Positions 1 to 8,200 of a DNA stretch of 64,000 nucleotides are shown here, piece after piece. The position numbers and the translations under genes were made by a program. The notes under the pieces were generated by a model. That model was not told where the DNA came from, searched no databases, and saw only the letters and a list, made by a program, of their open reading frames with translations. This DNA comes from Streptomyces cyaneus (GTDB taxonomy: Bacteria > Actinomycetota > Actinomycetes > Streptomycetales > Streptomycetaceae), in assembly GCF_004028635.1 (NCBI RefSeq), contig NZ_RQJW01000003.1:62001-126000 (forward strand). Reading direction: 5' to 3'. Numbering within the stretch: the stretch's first letter is position 1; every line of letters begins with the position of its first letter.

Positions 1-828
1 CTGGCCGCGGCCCGCTGGGGCGCAGCGGCAGCCGACCGGCAAGGGCTCACCTTGCGATTGCTGCACGCGTGGGTCCCGCTGTCGCCCCAGCCCCGCGGAA
101 TGTCCGCGGAGAGTGACCAGCACTATTGGGCCCAGCGCATTCTTCACGACGCGCACGTCGTGCTCCGCAAGCGATATCCCGCTCTGTCCATCGTTGAGGA
201 TCTCGTGGCCGACGACGCCCGGTCCGCACTGCTGGAAGCCGCAGCCAAATCCCGGATGATCGTGCTGGGCTCGCGGGAACTGGCCTTTGCCAGCGGCTAC
301 TTCCTCGGCAGCATCAGCATGGACGTCGCGTCACGGGCCGAGCGGCCAGTGGTCCTCGTACGTCCAAGCCTGGAGCAAAGAGCGCCTTCCCCCGTAAACG
401 AAGGCAACTGTGTGGTGGTCGGCCTGAGCCTCCGGGACCCGTGCGATGAGCTGTTCAAGTTCGCCTTCTCTGCAGCCGCCGCACGCGGAGTGCCCCTGCG
501 AGCCGTCCACTACCGCGAGGCACCACTGCAGGCGCACATGCCCTGGGGCGTCGACCCCGAAGTCGCCGCAGAGATCACGGACAAGGCACAGAAGAAGCTT
601 CGCAAGAAGCTCCGTCCATGGCGTAAGAAGTTCCGCAACGTGCGAGTCGTCGACGTCGTCACCCTCGACAGCCCGGCCAGGGCCGTCGTACGCGACGCGG
701 CACAAGCTGGGCTGCTGGTCGTCGGCAGACGCAGACACCGGGGCGCCCTGGCCCAGCGCCTCGGACCCGTGGCCCATGCGGCCGCGCACCATGCGACCTG
801 CCCCCTCGCCGTTGTCCCTTATGACTGA
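1..828 (+). CDS. Two-domain universal stress protein, 5' end outside window
   Basis: Frame 1 is open from the first base, and residues encoded before the first in-window start codon already fit a UspA fold, so the gene begins upstream. Two Usp domains are visible. The first ends with an ATP-loop-like stretch (LGSRELAFASGYFLGS) followed by PVVLV. The second ends with VVGRRRHRGALAQRLGP then CPLAVVP; the last loop residue is Pro where the family usually has Ser, so nucleotide binding by domain 2 may be weakened. Such proteins are cytoplasmic stress or dormancy factors in actinomycetes. The stop overlaps a possible upstream ATG (821) of the next gene. Confidence 0.9.
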   Translation: MAAARWGAAAADRQGLTLRLLHAWVPLSPQPRGMSAESDQHYWAQRILHDAHVVLRKRYPALSIVEDLVADDARSALLEAAAKSRMIVLGSRELAFASGYFLGSISMDVASRAERPVVLVRPSLEQRAPSPVNEGNCVVVGLSLRDPCDELFKFAFSAAAARGVPLRAVHYREAPLQAHMPWGVDPEVAAEITDKAQKKLRKKLRPWRKKFRNVRVVDVVTLDSPARAVVRDAAQAGLLVVGRRRHRGALAQRLGPVAHAAAHHATCPLAVVPYD

Positions 829-919
829 GCCCGCCTCCCGTAGGGAGCAGATTGGTGCACCAGTCCCACCGGCGAGGGCCCGGCGACTGGCCGCTGTCCC
901 GGCCGGGCGGCCGGCACGC

Positions 920-2704
920 ATGGACGGGTACGCGGAGCTGCGGGACTACGCGGTGATCGGGGACGGCCGTTGCGTCGCGCTCGTCGCCCGGGACGGCTCG
1001 GTGGACTGGCTGGCCTGGCCGGACCTGGACTCGCCGACCCTGTTCGCCGCCGTCCTCGACCCCGTCCGCGGCGGCAGGTTCCTCCTGCAGCCCGACGGTC
1101 CCTGCACCGCTGCCCGCCGCTATCTGCCCGGCACCAACGTGCTGGAGACGACGTTCACCACCGCGGGCGGCACGGTCAGGGTCACCGACGCGCTGACCAT
1201 CGCCACCCCCCACGCCCTGGCGCCCGGGCGGGAGCTGGTCCGGCGGGTCGAGGGTCTGGCGGGCAGCGTCCCCATGCGCTGGAGCGTTCAGCCGCGGTTC
1301 GGCTACGGCACCCGGGCGCCGCACCTGACCCACCGTGCCGGCGTACCGGTGGCCACCTTGGGACCCGATGCCGTCGCGGTCTGCGCCTGGAACGCGGGAC
1401 AGCCGCAGTTCACCGGGGATGCCATCGCATCCGGGTTCCGTACCGAGGCCGGTACCCGGCATCTGCTCGCGCTGCCGTACGCGCACCAGGAGCCGCTGGT
1501 TCTGCCCACGCGTGCCGAGTGCGAGGCCCGCCTGGACCACACCACCGCCACCTGGCGGCACTGGGCGGACGAGCGCACCTACGCGGGCCCCTGGCGCGAG
1601 GCGGTGCTGCGCAGCGCCCTCGCCCTCAAGCTCCTGGTCTTCGCCCCCTCCGCCGCAGTCGCCGCGGCCGCAACCTGCTCACTGCCCGAGGAGCTCGGCG
1701 GGGAACGCAACTGGGACTACCGCTTCAGCTGGATCCGCGACTCCGCCTTCACCCTGAACGCCTTTCTCAAGCTGGGCTGCGCGCCGGAGGCGACCGGCTA
1801 CTTCTGGTGGCTGATGCACGCCTCCCAGCTCACCCACCCCCGCCTGCACGTCCTGTACCGCCTCGACGGCGGCACCCGCGCGCCCGAAAGGACGCTGCCT
1901 CTGGCGGGCTACCGCGGCTCAGCGCCCGTACGCGTCGGCAACGCCGCCGCCGACCAGCTCCAGCTGGACACCTACGGGGAACTGCTGCAGACCGCCTGGC
2001 TCTACACCACCGCGGGCCACCGGCTCGACGCCGACATCGCCCGCCGGCTGGCCGAGACCGCCGACTTCGTCTGCACGGTCTGGCAGCAGCCGGACGCGGG
2101 CATCTGGGAGGTACGCAGCACCCCCGAACACTTCACCCAGTCCAAGATGATGTGCTGGATCGCCCTCGACCGCGCCCTCGACCTCGCCGGCCGGCAACAG
2201 ATCCCGGACCGGCACGCGGCCCGGTGGCACCACGCGCGACAGGCCATCGCCGAGTTCGTCGACGAGAGCTGCTTCTCCACCCGGCTGAACAGCTACGTGC
2301 GCTCCGCCGGCAGCGACGACGTGGACGCCAGTCTGCTGCTCGGGCTGCTGCACGGCTACCGTCCGCCCGACGACCCGCGCATGCGCAACACCCTCACCGC
2401 CGTCCAGCAGGCGTTGCAGGACGGCCCCTACGTCCACCGCTACCTCGGCGCCGACGGCGTCCCCGGCAGCGAGGGCGCCTTCCTCGCCTGCTCCTTCTGG
2501 CTCGCCGAAGCCCTCGCCCGCTGCGGCCGCGCCGACGAAGCCGTGTCCCTCATGGACCAGCTCGTGGCGCTCGGCAACGACGTCGGCCTCTACAGCGAGG
2601 AAGTCGAGCCCGCGACCGGCGCGTTTCTGGGCAACCTGCCCCAGGGCCTGTCCCACCTGGCCTTGATCAGCGCCGCCTGCGCGATCGGGGAGGCCACGCG
2701 ATGA
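920..2704 (+). CDS. Glycoside hydrolase family 15 protein (glucoamylase/trehalase-like)
   Basis: About 594 residues. The N-terminus (YAVIGDGRCVALVARDGSVDWLAWPDLDSP) is the usual GH15 N-terminal beta domain. The hallmarks GERNWDYRFSWIRDSAF in the middle and YSEEVEPATGAFLGNLPQGLSHLALI near the end are the family's (alpha/alpha)6 barrel motifs, the latter carrying the expected catalytic Glu pair. No signal peptide is seen, so it is probably intracellular. Actinobacterial members cleave alpha-glucosides and some are trehalases; the sequence does not decide which. ATG 920 fits the family N-terminus. ATG 821 in the same frame overlaps the stress-protein stop and is an alternative; neither has a strong ribosome site. 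Its stop overlaps the next ATG (ATGA), indicating co-translation. Confidence 0.92.
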   Translation: MDGYAELRDYAVIGDGRCVALVARDGSVDWLAWPDLDSPTLFAAVLDPVRGGRFLLQPDGPCTAARRYLPGTNVLETTFTTAGGTVRVTDALTIATPHALAPGRELVRRVEGLAGSVPMRWSVQPRFGYGTRAPHLTHRAGVPVATLGPDAVAVCAWNAGQPQFTGDAIASGFRTEAGTRHLLALPYAHQEPLVLPTRAECEARLDHTTATWRHWADERTYAGPWREAVLRSALALKLLVFAPSAAVAAAATCSLPEELGGERNWDYRFSWIRDSAFTLNAFLKLGCAPEATGYFWWLMHASQLTHPRLHVLYRLDGGTRAPERTLPLAGYRGSAPVRVGNAAADQLQLDTYGELLQTAWLYTTAGHRLDADIARRLAETADFVCTVWQQPDAGIWEVRSTPEHFTQSKMMCWIALDRALDLAGRQQIPDRHAARWHHARQAIAEFVDESCFSTRLNSYVRSAGSDDVDASLLLGLLHGYRPPDDPRMRNTLTAVQQALQDGPYVHRYLGADGVPGSEGAFLACSFWLAEALARCGRADEAVSLMDQLVALGNDVGLYSEEVEPATGAFLGNLPQGLSHLALISAACAIGEATR

Positions 2705-3183
2705 GCATCTGGGCGGCCCTGGCGGGCGGGTTCGCCGGCACCCTGGTCCTGACCACGGGCCTGCGCGCAGCCAACGCCCTCAATCTCACCCGCATCGACC
2801 TGCCGTTCCTGCTCGGCACCGCCTTCACCAGCGACCGGACCCGCGCCAAGGCCCTCGGCTACGGCGCGCACTTCATCAACGGGCAGATCTTCGCCCTGCT
2901 GTACTACGCGGTCTTCGCCGCCATCGGCTACAGCAGCTGGTGGCTGGGATGTGTCTTCGGCCTCGTCCACGGCCTGTTCGCCGCCACGGCACTGGTCAAC
3001 ATCCTGCTGCCTCTCATCCACCCCCGCATGGGCACATCCCAGACCAGCGCTCCCGATGTCGCCCTGCTCGAACCACCCGGATTTCTCATGCTCAACTACG
3101 GTCCCAGCACCCCCACCGTCACCCTGGCCGCACACCTCGCCTACGGAACCCTCGTCGGAGGCTTCCTCGCCTGGCCGGCCTGA
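2701..3183 (+). CDS. Small integral membrane protein of unknown function
   Basis: 160 residues starting in an ATGA overlap with the GH15 stop. Hydrophobic segments lie near residues 3-20, 60-85, 85-105 and 140-158, with an N-terminal glycine-rich stretch (ALAGGFAGTLVLTTGL). I do not recognise a characterised family. The tight coupling to the glycosidase suggests a shared transcript, not necessarily a shared function. No ligand-binding or catalytic motif is evident. Confidence 0.8.
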   Translation: MSIWAALAGGFAGTLVLTTGLRAANALNLTRIDLPFLLGTAFTSDRTRAKALGYGAHFINGQIFALLYYAVFAAIGYSSWWLGCVFGLVHGLFAATALVNILLPLIHPRMGTSQTSAPDVALLEPPGFLMLNYGPSTPTVTLAAHLAYGTLVGGFLAWPA

Positions 3184-3312
3184 CGAGCCCGGCCGGCGCC
3201 CCGGGGCCCGCTGCGCGGTTCCCGGCGGCCATGGCGCATGCCGGGTAGCGTGGGAAAACGACCGGGAACCGCTCAGGAACCCCGTACAACGGTCGAAGGT
3301 GGCGGAGTCTTC

Positions 3313-3810
3313 ATGGCACATCCACATGAATCGGCACGTTCCGGCCCGCGCTCTGCACCGCATCCGGCTACGTCTGAGGCGACCGGTACCGGAACGGACG
3401 CGTACGGGCCACGGCTGGCCTCGGTCGTGCTCTTCGTCCACGACCACGACGAATCAGCGGACTTCTACCAGGAGCTGCTGAAAATGGAGGTCACGGTCCG
3501 CACCGCCACGGCCGCGCTGCTCGTGGGCCAGGGCGGCTTCCAGGTATACCTGCGCACCGTGGGCCGGAAGGCGATGCACCCGGTGGGCCACGTCGGCGCG
3601 CAGTATGTCATCTGGACGGCGGGCGGCCCCGACGACTTCCAGCGGTGCGAGCGCGTGCTCCAAGCCCGCTCCGACCGTGTCGACACCCGGCACGGGGACG
3701 GCTTCACCCTCATCGAGGGCCGGGATCCCAGCGGGCTGCCCGTGCTGGTGGCCTATCCAGGACCCGACGAAGTAGCGCGGCTCGAGATCATCGCTCGCTA
3801 CTACGTATGA
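3313..3810 (+). CDS. VOC (glyoxalase/bleomycin-resistance fold) protein
   Basis: 165 residues. After a low-complexity N-terminal 35 residues, ASVVLFVHDHDESADFYQELLKMEV is the classic opening beta-alpha of a VOC module. It is followed by a strand-rich half ending DGFTLIEGRDPSGLPVLV, which resembles the metal-ligand Glu strand of the family. Only one half-module is present, so a homodimer is expected. Substrate unknown. ATG 3313 is chosen because of the upstream GAAGGTGG stretch; the frame is open further upstream from 3238 but without family-like residues. Confidence 0.82.
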   Translation: MAHPHESARSGPRSAPHPATSEATGTGTDAYGPRLASVVLFVHDHDESADFYQELLKMEVTVRTATAALLVGQGGFQVYLRTVGRKAMHPVGHVGAQYVIWTAGGPDDFQRCERVLQARSDRVDTRHGDGFTLIEGRDPSGLPVLVAYPGPDEVARLEIIARYYV

Positions 3811-3831
3811 CGCCCACCAGGAGGTCCCTCG

Positions 3832-4194
3832 ATGGCACACAAAAGGACCGTCCACGTCCGCCGCGTCTACGAGGAGCCCGCGCAGACCGACGGCACCAGA
3901 GTGCTGGTCGATCGCATCTGGCCCCGGGGAATGACCAAGGAGAAGGCCCACCTCGACGAGTGGTGCAAGCAGGTCGCACCCTCTACGGAGCTGCGCAAGT
4001 GGTACAGCCACGACCCTGAACGATTCCCTGAATTCAGCCGCCGCTACCGGACAGAGCTCAAAGATCCCGAGCACACAGACGCTGTGGCGCACCTGCGCGA
4101 TCTTGCCCAAAACCGGACCCTGACACTGCTCACCGCAACCAAGCATCCCGAGATCAGCGAAGCCGAAGTGCTCGCGGAGCTCCTCCGGGGCTGA
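3832..4194 (+). CDS. DUF488 family protein
   Basis: 120 residues, normal length for the family. The DUF488 hallmarks are present: RVLVDRIWPRGMTKE, LDEWCKQVAPS, LRKWYSHDPERFPEF and a late LLTATK strand. The biochemical role of the family is unsettled. AGGAGG sits 7 bases before the ATG. The gene follows the VOC gene by 21 bp and is probably in the same transcript. Confidence 0.92.
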   Translation: MAHKRTVHVRRVYEEPAQTDGTRVLVDRIWPRGMTKEKAHLDEWCKQVAPSTELRKWYSHDPERFPEFSRRYRTELKDPEHTDAVAHLRDLAQNRTLTLLTATKHPEISEAEVLAELLRG

Positions 4195-4345
4195 CGGCAC
4201 CGGTGGGGCGAGCTCCACACTCACGCCGATCCTGGAGGTGCCACGACATCGCCGGCGGGCAAATCCGGGCACGGCGCGTGGTGGGGTACGGCTGCCGCCC
4301 TCGTACGGGCCCCGGCAGATTCCGCGCAGATACGGGAGGACGGCC

Positions 4346-4779
4346 ATGATGCCCACGACAAACCTGCTCGAGATGCTCTCGCCCGCACACAGCGACCGGT
4401 TGCCGGCATGCGCGACCGAGGTGTCCTTCCCGGCAGGCACCCGCATCGTCGAGGAGGGCAGCAAGGCCGACAGAATCTGGATCATCCGCACGGGCATGGT
4501 CTCGCTCGACGTGCACGTCCCTGGCCGCAGGGCCGGCGACCGCCGATGCCCTTGGGGCTGGTCCCGCCGCACACCTGGCAGCTCGGCGCCGAGGCACACG
4601 GCCCGGTCCACGCACTGGAATTCGACGCTGCGGCAGTGCGCACCATGTGCGAGGAAGATCCAGTGCTGGGGCAGGCGGTCACCCGCTGTGTCGCCACCGT
4701 GGTCGGGAACCGGCTTCAATCCACCCGGACGCACCTGCTGGACCTCTACGGGCCCGCCGGTAGCGGGCCGCTGCCCTGA
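4346..4779 (+). pseudogene. Frameshifted Crp/Fnr-type cyclic-nucleotide-binding protein
   Basis: Starts well (GGGAGGA then ATG ATG) and reads as a cNMP-binding fold: LLEMLSPAHSDRLPACATEVSFPAGTRIVEEGSKADRIWIIRTGMVSLDVHVPG. Near 4530-4550 the frame breaks; the family continuation (PLGLVPPHTWQLGAEAHGPVHALEFDAAAVRTMCEE, ending at 4779) is in the next frame. A few residues of the usual glycine-rich loop before it also seem to be missing, so this looks like a small deletion, not a programmed shift. There is no C-terminal HTH, so the intact form would be a stand-alone sensor domain of about 150 residues. A sequencing error cannot be excluded. Confidence 0.78.
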
Positions 4780-4906
4780 CCGGCACTCCCCTATCGAATG
4801 GGCTGCCGCAGGAGGCGTTGCAGCTCGCGCAGCGAGCACGCACACATCGATCGATAATGGAAGCGACCGATTTCCGCGAGACGTGCCTCACGTCTGGGGA
4901 CTGCGT

Positions 4907-5620
4907 ATGAACGATCACCCCATGCAGATGAACGGTCCCCCGCCCGTCGTAGGGCTGGTCGGCGAGAGCCTCGTCCCCGTTACGGACGAGGTGGAGTGGG
5001 CGGCCGTGTCCCCGCGGCAGATCACCCGCGAGGAGTGGCAGCGGTTCGAGGGCTACCTCAAGGAGATCTTCGAGGCGCTCGGCATGGCCGTGGGATCAGC
5101 GGCCACGGCAGACACCCCCCGCCGCTTCCTGCGCGCCCTCTTCGACGCCACCAGCGGGTACGAAGGCGACGAGAAGCTGGTCACCGCCTTCGAGACCGAA
5201 TGCCATGGCGGTTCGGACTGCCGGATCAGCCAGATCGTCGAAGGACCGATCCCGTTCTTCGCCCTCTGTGAACACCACGCCCTGCCGTTCTTCGGCAAGG
5301 CGTACATCGGCTACATCGCCCACGAGCACATCCTCGGCCTGTCCAAGCTGACCAGGCTGGTGCGGCTGTTCGCCCGCCGCTTCTCGGTGCAGGAGCGCAT
5401 CGGCCACCAGCTCGCCGAATCCCTGCAGCAGATCCTGCTGCCGCACGGCGTCGCGGTCCACCTCGAAGCGGTGCATCTGTGCACCCAGATGCGCGGCGTA
5501 CGGGAGATCGAGTCCAGCACCCGTACCACCCACTGGCGAGGCACCTACGACGAGGACCCGCAGCTGCGCGGCGAATTCTTCACGTTGTGCGGCCAGCGGG
5601 GCCTGGCCGGACATGGCTGA
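4907..5620 (+). CDS. folE: GTP cyclohydrolase I
   Basis: 237 residues. Converts GTP to 7,8-dihydroneopterin triphosphate, the first step of folate and pterin synthesis. Zinc ligands are visible as C121-x2-H124 (FFALCEHHALPFFGKAYIGY) and C192 (EAVHLCTQMRGVRE). The core helix LSKLTRLVRLFARRFSVQERIGHQLAE matches the family. The start at 4907 has only a weak GGGGA upstream; Met codons at 4922 and 4928 are alternatives. The usual KAxVxYIP core reads KAYIGYIAHEHILGL. It overlaps the next gene by 8 bp. It lies among accessory genes, not a folate operon, so it may be a second, specialised copy. Confidence 0.93.
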   Translation: MNDHPMQMNGPPPVVGLVGESLVPVTDEVEWAAVSPRQITREEWQRFEGYLKEIFEALGMAVGSAATADTPRRFLRALFDATSGYEGDEKLVTAFETECHGGSDCRISQIVEGPIPFFALCEHHALPFFGKAYIGYIAHEHILGLSKLTRLVRLFARRFSVQERIGHQLAESLQQILLPHGVAVHLEAVHLCTQMRGVREIESSTRTTHWRGTYDEDPQLRGEFFTLCGQRGLAGHG

Positions 5621-6521
5621 GGCGAGCGCCGCGCACCCCGTCGGCCCCACCCAGACAAGCCCGTTGGAGCCCTTGAAGTTGCTCTACGAGAAGGCAGAGC
5701 AGCCCCGCTTCGGTCTGCCTCCGGCGCTCGCCACGGCCTACGGCGGCGATCTGGGCTTCACCCCGCCGTGCGTGTACGCGAACTTCGTCACCTCCCTTGA
5801 CGGAGTGGTCGCCCTCGGTCCCGAATACCCCTCCTCCGGCTCGGCGATCAGCGGACGCGAACCCGCGGACCGATTCGTCATGGGACTGCTGCGCGCCTGC
5901 GCCGACGCCGTCCTCATCGGAGCCGGCACACTCCGAGCCACCCCCCGCCACCAGTGGACACCCGACCACGTCTGTCCCCAGGCCGCCCCCGACTTCGCCG
6001 AACTACGGCGCAGCCTGCGCCGCCCCACCCAGCCACAGCTGGTCGTAGTCACCGCGAGCGGCGACCTGCCCACCCAGCACCCAGCGCTGCAGTCGGGCGC
6101 AGTCGTCGCCACCACCCTGGACGGCGCCCGCCGATTGGAAGGACGCCTGCCCGCCGCGTGCACGGTACTCACCACGGGCGAAGGGCCCGCTATTCGCCTG
6201 GCCGACGTACTCGCGGCTCTCCGCGCTCAAGGACACACCGCAGTACTCACTGAGGGCGGGCCACACCTCATCGGACACCTGCTTGGTGAGGGCCTGCTGG
6301 ATGAACTGTTCCTCACGACATCCCCGGTGCTCGCCGGCCGTGCCGACACCCCCCGGCCCGGTCTGATCGCCGGACTAGAACTCCTGCCGAACCGGCCGGA
6401 GCGGACGGACCTGATCAGCATCCGGCGACGGGAGTCATATCTGTTCCTCCGCTACCGGCTCCGGGCCCCGGGCGGCACGGCCTCGGTCCGTACCGCCCCC
6501 CGGGGGACCACCTCCGTGTGA
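5613..6521 (+). CDS. RibD C-terminal-type (DHFR-fold) reductase
   Basis: 302 residues with the RibD-C/dihydrofolate-reductase-like fold: CVYANFVTSLDGVVALG, then DRFVMGLLRACADAVLIGAGTLRA (NADPH-binding region), and LTEGGPHLIGHLLGEGLLDELFLTTSPVLAG. There is no N-terminal deaminase domain, so it is a stand-alone reductase. It starts inside the end of folE (ATGGCTGA overlap), implying translational coupling. Family members reduce either the riboflavin pyrimidine intermediate or, in some lineages, dihydropterins; pairing with folE makes a pterin substrate plausible (inference). The last 85 bases overlap a convergent gene. Confidence 0.88.
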   Translation: MAEASAAHPVGPTQTSPLEPLKLLYEKAEQPRFGLPPALATAYGGDLGFTPPCVYANFVTSLDGVVALGPEYPSSGSAISGREPADRFVMGLLRACADAVLIGAGTLRATPRHQWTPDHVCPQAAPDFAELRRSLRRPTQPQLVVVTASGDLPTQHPALQSGAVVATTLDGARRLEGRLPAACTVLTTGEGPAIRLADVLAALRAQGHTAVLTEGGPHLIGHLLGEGLLDELFLTTSPVLAGRADTPRPGLIAGLELLPNRPERTDLISIRRRESYLFLRYRLRAPGGTASVRTAPRGTTSV

Positions 6522-7055
6522 CGTGGGCAGAACCCGAACGACACCGTCGCTGCCGGCGGATTCCCGCAGCTGCTGGTTCTCGATCTCCAGGAGGTGTACG
6601 ACCCTCACCAACTGCTTGATGTCCGTTCGAAGTTGGTCGCGCTCGGCACGCAGACGGGTGATCTTCTGCTGCAGCTCGTCGTTGGTCCGCTTCAGGCCGT
6701 CGACGACCTTCGGCCGTGTGTCCTGCATGCGCACCAGGGCGTAGAACAGGTCTTTCAGGCCGGTGTGCTTGTGGGTGAGCTTGTTGCGCTTGAGGCCCGC
6801 CTCCTGGGCGAGGGATTTGATCGTCGGTTGGCCGTCCGAGCGCAGAGGAGTGCCTACCAGCAGACGGATCATCGCGTCGGTGATGGCCTCGATCTCGGCG
6901 GTATCGCCGGGGCGCGACGGACTTGCCGCCGCGGCGGCCATCGCGGGTACGCGGCCCACCGTCTCGGCAATGCCCGCCGCGGGCGGCGCCGCGAGGGCAT
7001 CCGTGTCACCGGCGTGTTCACTCAAGGTCGGGCACTCGTCCTGAGCTGTCGTCAT
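6435..7055 (-). CDS. Transposon-accessory HTH and coiled-coil protein (Tn554 TnpC-like position)
   Basis: 206 residues. Residues about 50-110 form an HTH-like unit (AITDAMIRLLVGTPLRSDGQPTIKSLAQEAGLKRNKLTHKHTGLKDLFYAL). Residues about 115-165 are a coiled coil (LKRTNDELQQKITRLRAERDQLRTDIKQL). Proteins of this shape are found as the third gene after tyrosine recombinases of Tn554-type elements. Its ATG overlaps (ATGA) the stop of a recombinase-like tail, the junction expected inside such an operon. The C-terminal 30 residues overlap the convergent reductase gene. It appears intact, but the recombinase genes it should serve are destroyed. Confidence 0.7.
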   Translation of the reverse strand: MTTAQDECPTLSEHAGDTDALAAPPAAGIAETVGRVPAMAAAAASPSRPGDTAEIEAITDAMIRLLVGTPLRSDGQPTIKSLAQEAGLKRNKLTHKHTGLKDLFYALVRMQDTRPKVVDGLKRTNDELQQKITRLRAERDQLRTDIKQLVRVVHLLEIENQQLRESAGSDGVVRVLPTSHGGGPPGGGTDRGRAARGPEPVAEEQI

Positions 7056-7190
7056 CTGCTGTCCTCGCCGTCCGGCCGGCCGGCTGCGGCCCCATGCGCC
7101 TGAATGATCTTCTCTCGGCTCGCGCGGCAGAGCTCAAGTCGGCGCCGTATCGGGTGGGGCAGGTGCGGGTCGGCGCAGTCGGTGTCGATC
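7052..7190 (-). pseudogene. C-terminal tail of a lost tyrosine recombinase
   Basis: The open frame that enters from the transposase remnant continues with DTDCADPHLPHPIRRRLELC and ends at TGA 7052, overlapping the HTH/coiled-coil gene start by 4 bp. IS5 transposases do not end this way, and the operon-style overlap indicates the tail belongs to the gene that normally precedes the accessory protein, that is, a Tn554-type recombinase. The family call is by position and by resemblance to remembered recombinase ends; it is tentative. Confidence 0.45.
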
Positions 7191-7215
7191 TGGCCGTGCT
7201 CGATCTGGCCGTGCT
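7186..7215. repeat. 15-bp perfect tandem duplication at a fusion junction
   Basis: CGATCTGGCCGTGCT occurs twice in a row. It lies exactly where transposase homology stops (minus-strand RVEHG) and the recombinase-like tail begins, giving a repeated HGQIE in the frame. It is probably a scar of the event that fused the two remnants. Confidence 0.8.
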
Positions 7216-8004
7216 CGACGCGGATGCGCCACGAGGAGTGCGCCTTGCGCTGTTGCTCGTCCCGCTCCTCATACCAGGCGGGAGCGTTCTTCTTGAACTT
7301 GCGATGGGGTGGTGTCACCACTCGTCCGCCGGTCGGCGCGCCCATGCCTTGATAGCCGGCATCCGCGAGGATCTCCATGAACGGACCGTCGGCCAGGAGC
7401 TCGACCAGTCCGAGCTGCCGGGCCTGGGTGCTGTCGGCGCTACTGCCCGGCCGGACCGGCTGCAGAACAACACGCGCCCCTCGGCGTCCGTGAGGACCAT
7501 CGCCTTCACGGCGTTCTGCTTGGTCTTGCCGGAGACGAATTTGTCGCGGTCCTTGCGGCCTGCGGCCGGGCGCCGGACGCGCATCTCCGTGCCGTTGATG
7601 ATCCCCGTCTGACCGCTGGCGCCCAGGTGCTCGATGACCTCGGCGAGCGTGCACAGCCGTCTGCCCGGCGCGACCGTGCAGCCCCGCTGCGCCAGCAGGG
7701 GCCGCACCTCGCCGATGGCGCGGGTGATGGTGGAGCGGTCCACGCCGAACCAGCAGGCCAGCACGTCATGCGCGGTGCCATGGCGCAGACTCACCAGGGT
7801 AGCCAGCAGGCGGTCGACGAAGACGAACCTGTGCTTCGCCCCGGCTCCTACAGCCCGCTGCCGCGGCCGAGCCGTCAGCCGCGCCTGATGCTGCTCGTGC
7901 CACAACGGCCCTACCTCAGCGACGAGTTCAGCGATCACAACCGGCGACAGCCCAGTGACCCGGTACTCCGCCACGATCAACTCACGCGCCCCAGCCCCCA
8001 CCAT
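7201..8004 (-). pseudogene. IS5-family transposase, frameshifted and 3'-truncated
   Basis: Reads from ATG 8004: LLATLVSLRHGTAHDVLACWFGVDRSTITRAIGEVRPLLAQRG (HTH), then TGIINGTEMRVRRP (first catalytic Asp region), KFVSGKTKQNAVKAMVLTD. Around 7463-7470 one C appears to be missing (AGCCGG where AGCCCGG would restore phase). The continuation RPGSSADSTQARQLGLVELLADG and ILADAGYQGMG...VVTPPHRKFKKNAP...HSSWRIRVEHG is in the next frame. Homology stops at RVEHG near 7201, some 35-40 residues short. The single-base loss with no slippery A or T run argues against programmed frameshifting. No clear terminal inverted repeats were found. Confidence 0.8.
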
Positions 8005-8200
8005 GCACAGCTCAACGAGCCACCCGGGCGCCGAGCCACGGCCGACCGTGCACGAGGTCGTTAGGCTGTGCCGTCTCAGGAGGTTGGTGCCCCGGCCGCG
8101 ATCATTGAGCGGCCGGCCGGCGCGCGTGCGGCCTCCGCCAGACCCGCGGCACGGCCGAACGTCATGCGGGCACCTTCGACCGGCCCTGGAAGCGGTGCGG

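Noticed and set aside
970..3183. A 737-codon open frame overlapping the GH15 gene
   Set aside because: Its product is Arg/Pro/Ala-rich reading of the GH15 gene in another frame. Only its last part is real, as the separate membrane protein starting at 2701.
7440..7480. Programmed frameshift in the IS5 transposase
   Set aside because: No slippery A or T heptamer is present at the phase change. One missing C explains it, and the gene is also truncated at its 3' end.
8065..8085. Terminal inverted repeat of the IS5-type element at its right end
   Set aside because: A plausible end-like stretch is seen, but the other end is deleted, so no matching partner can be shown.
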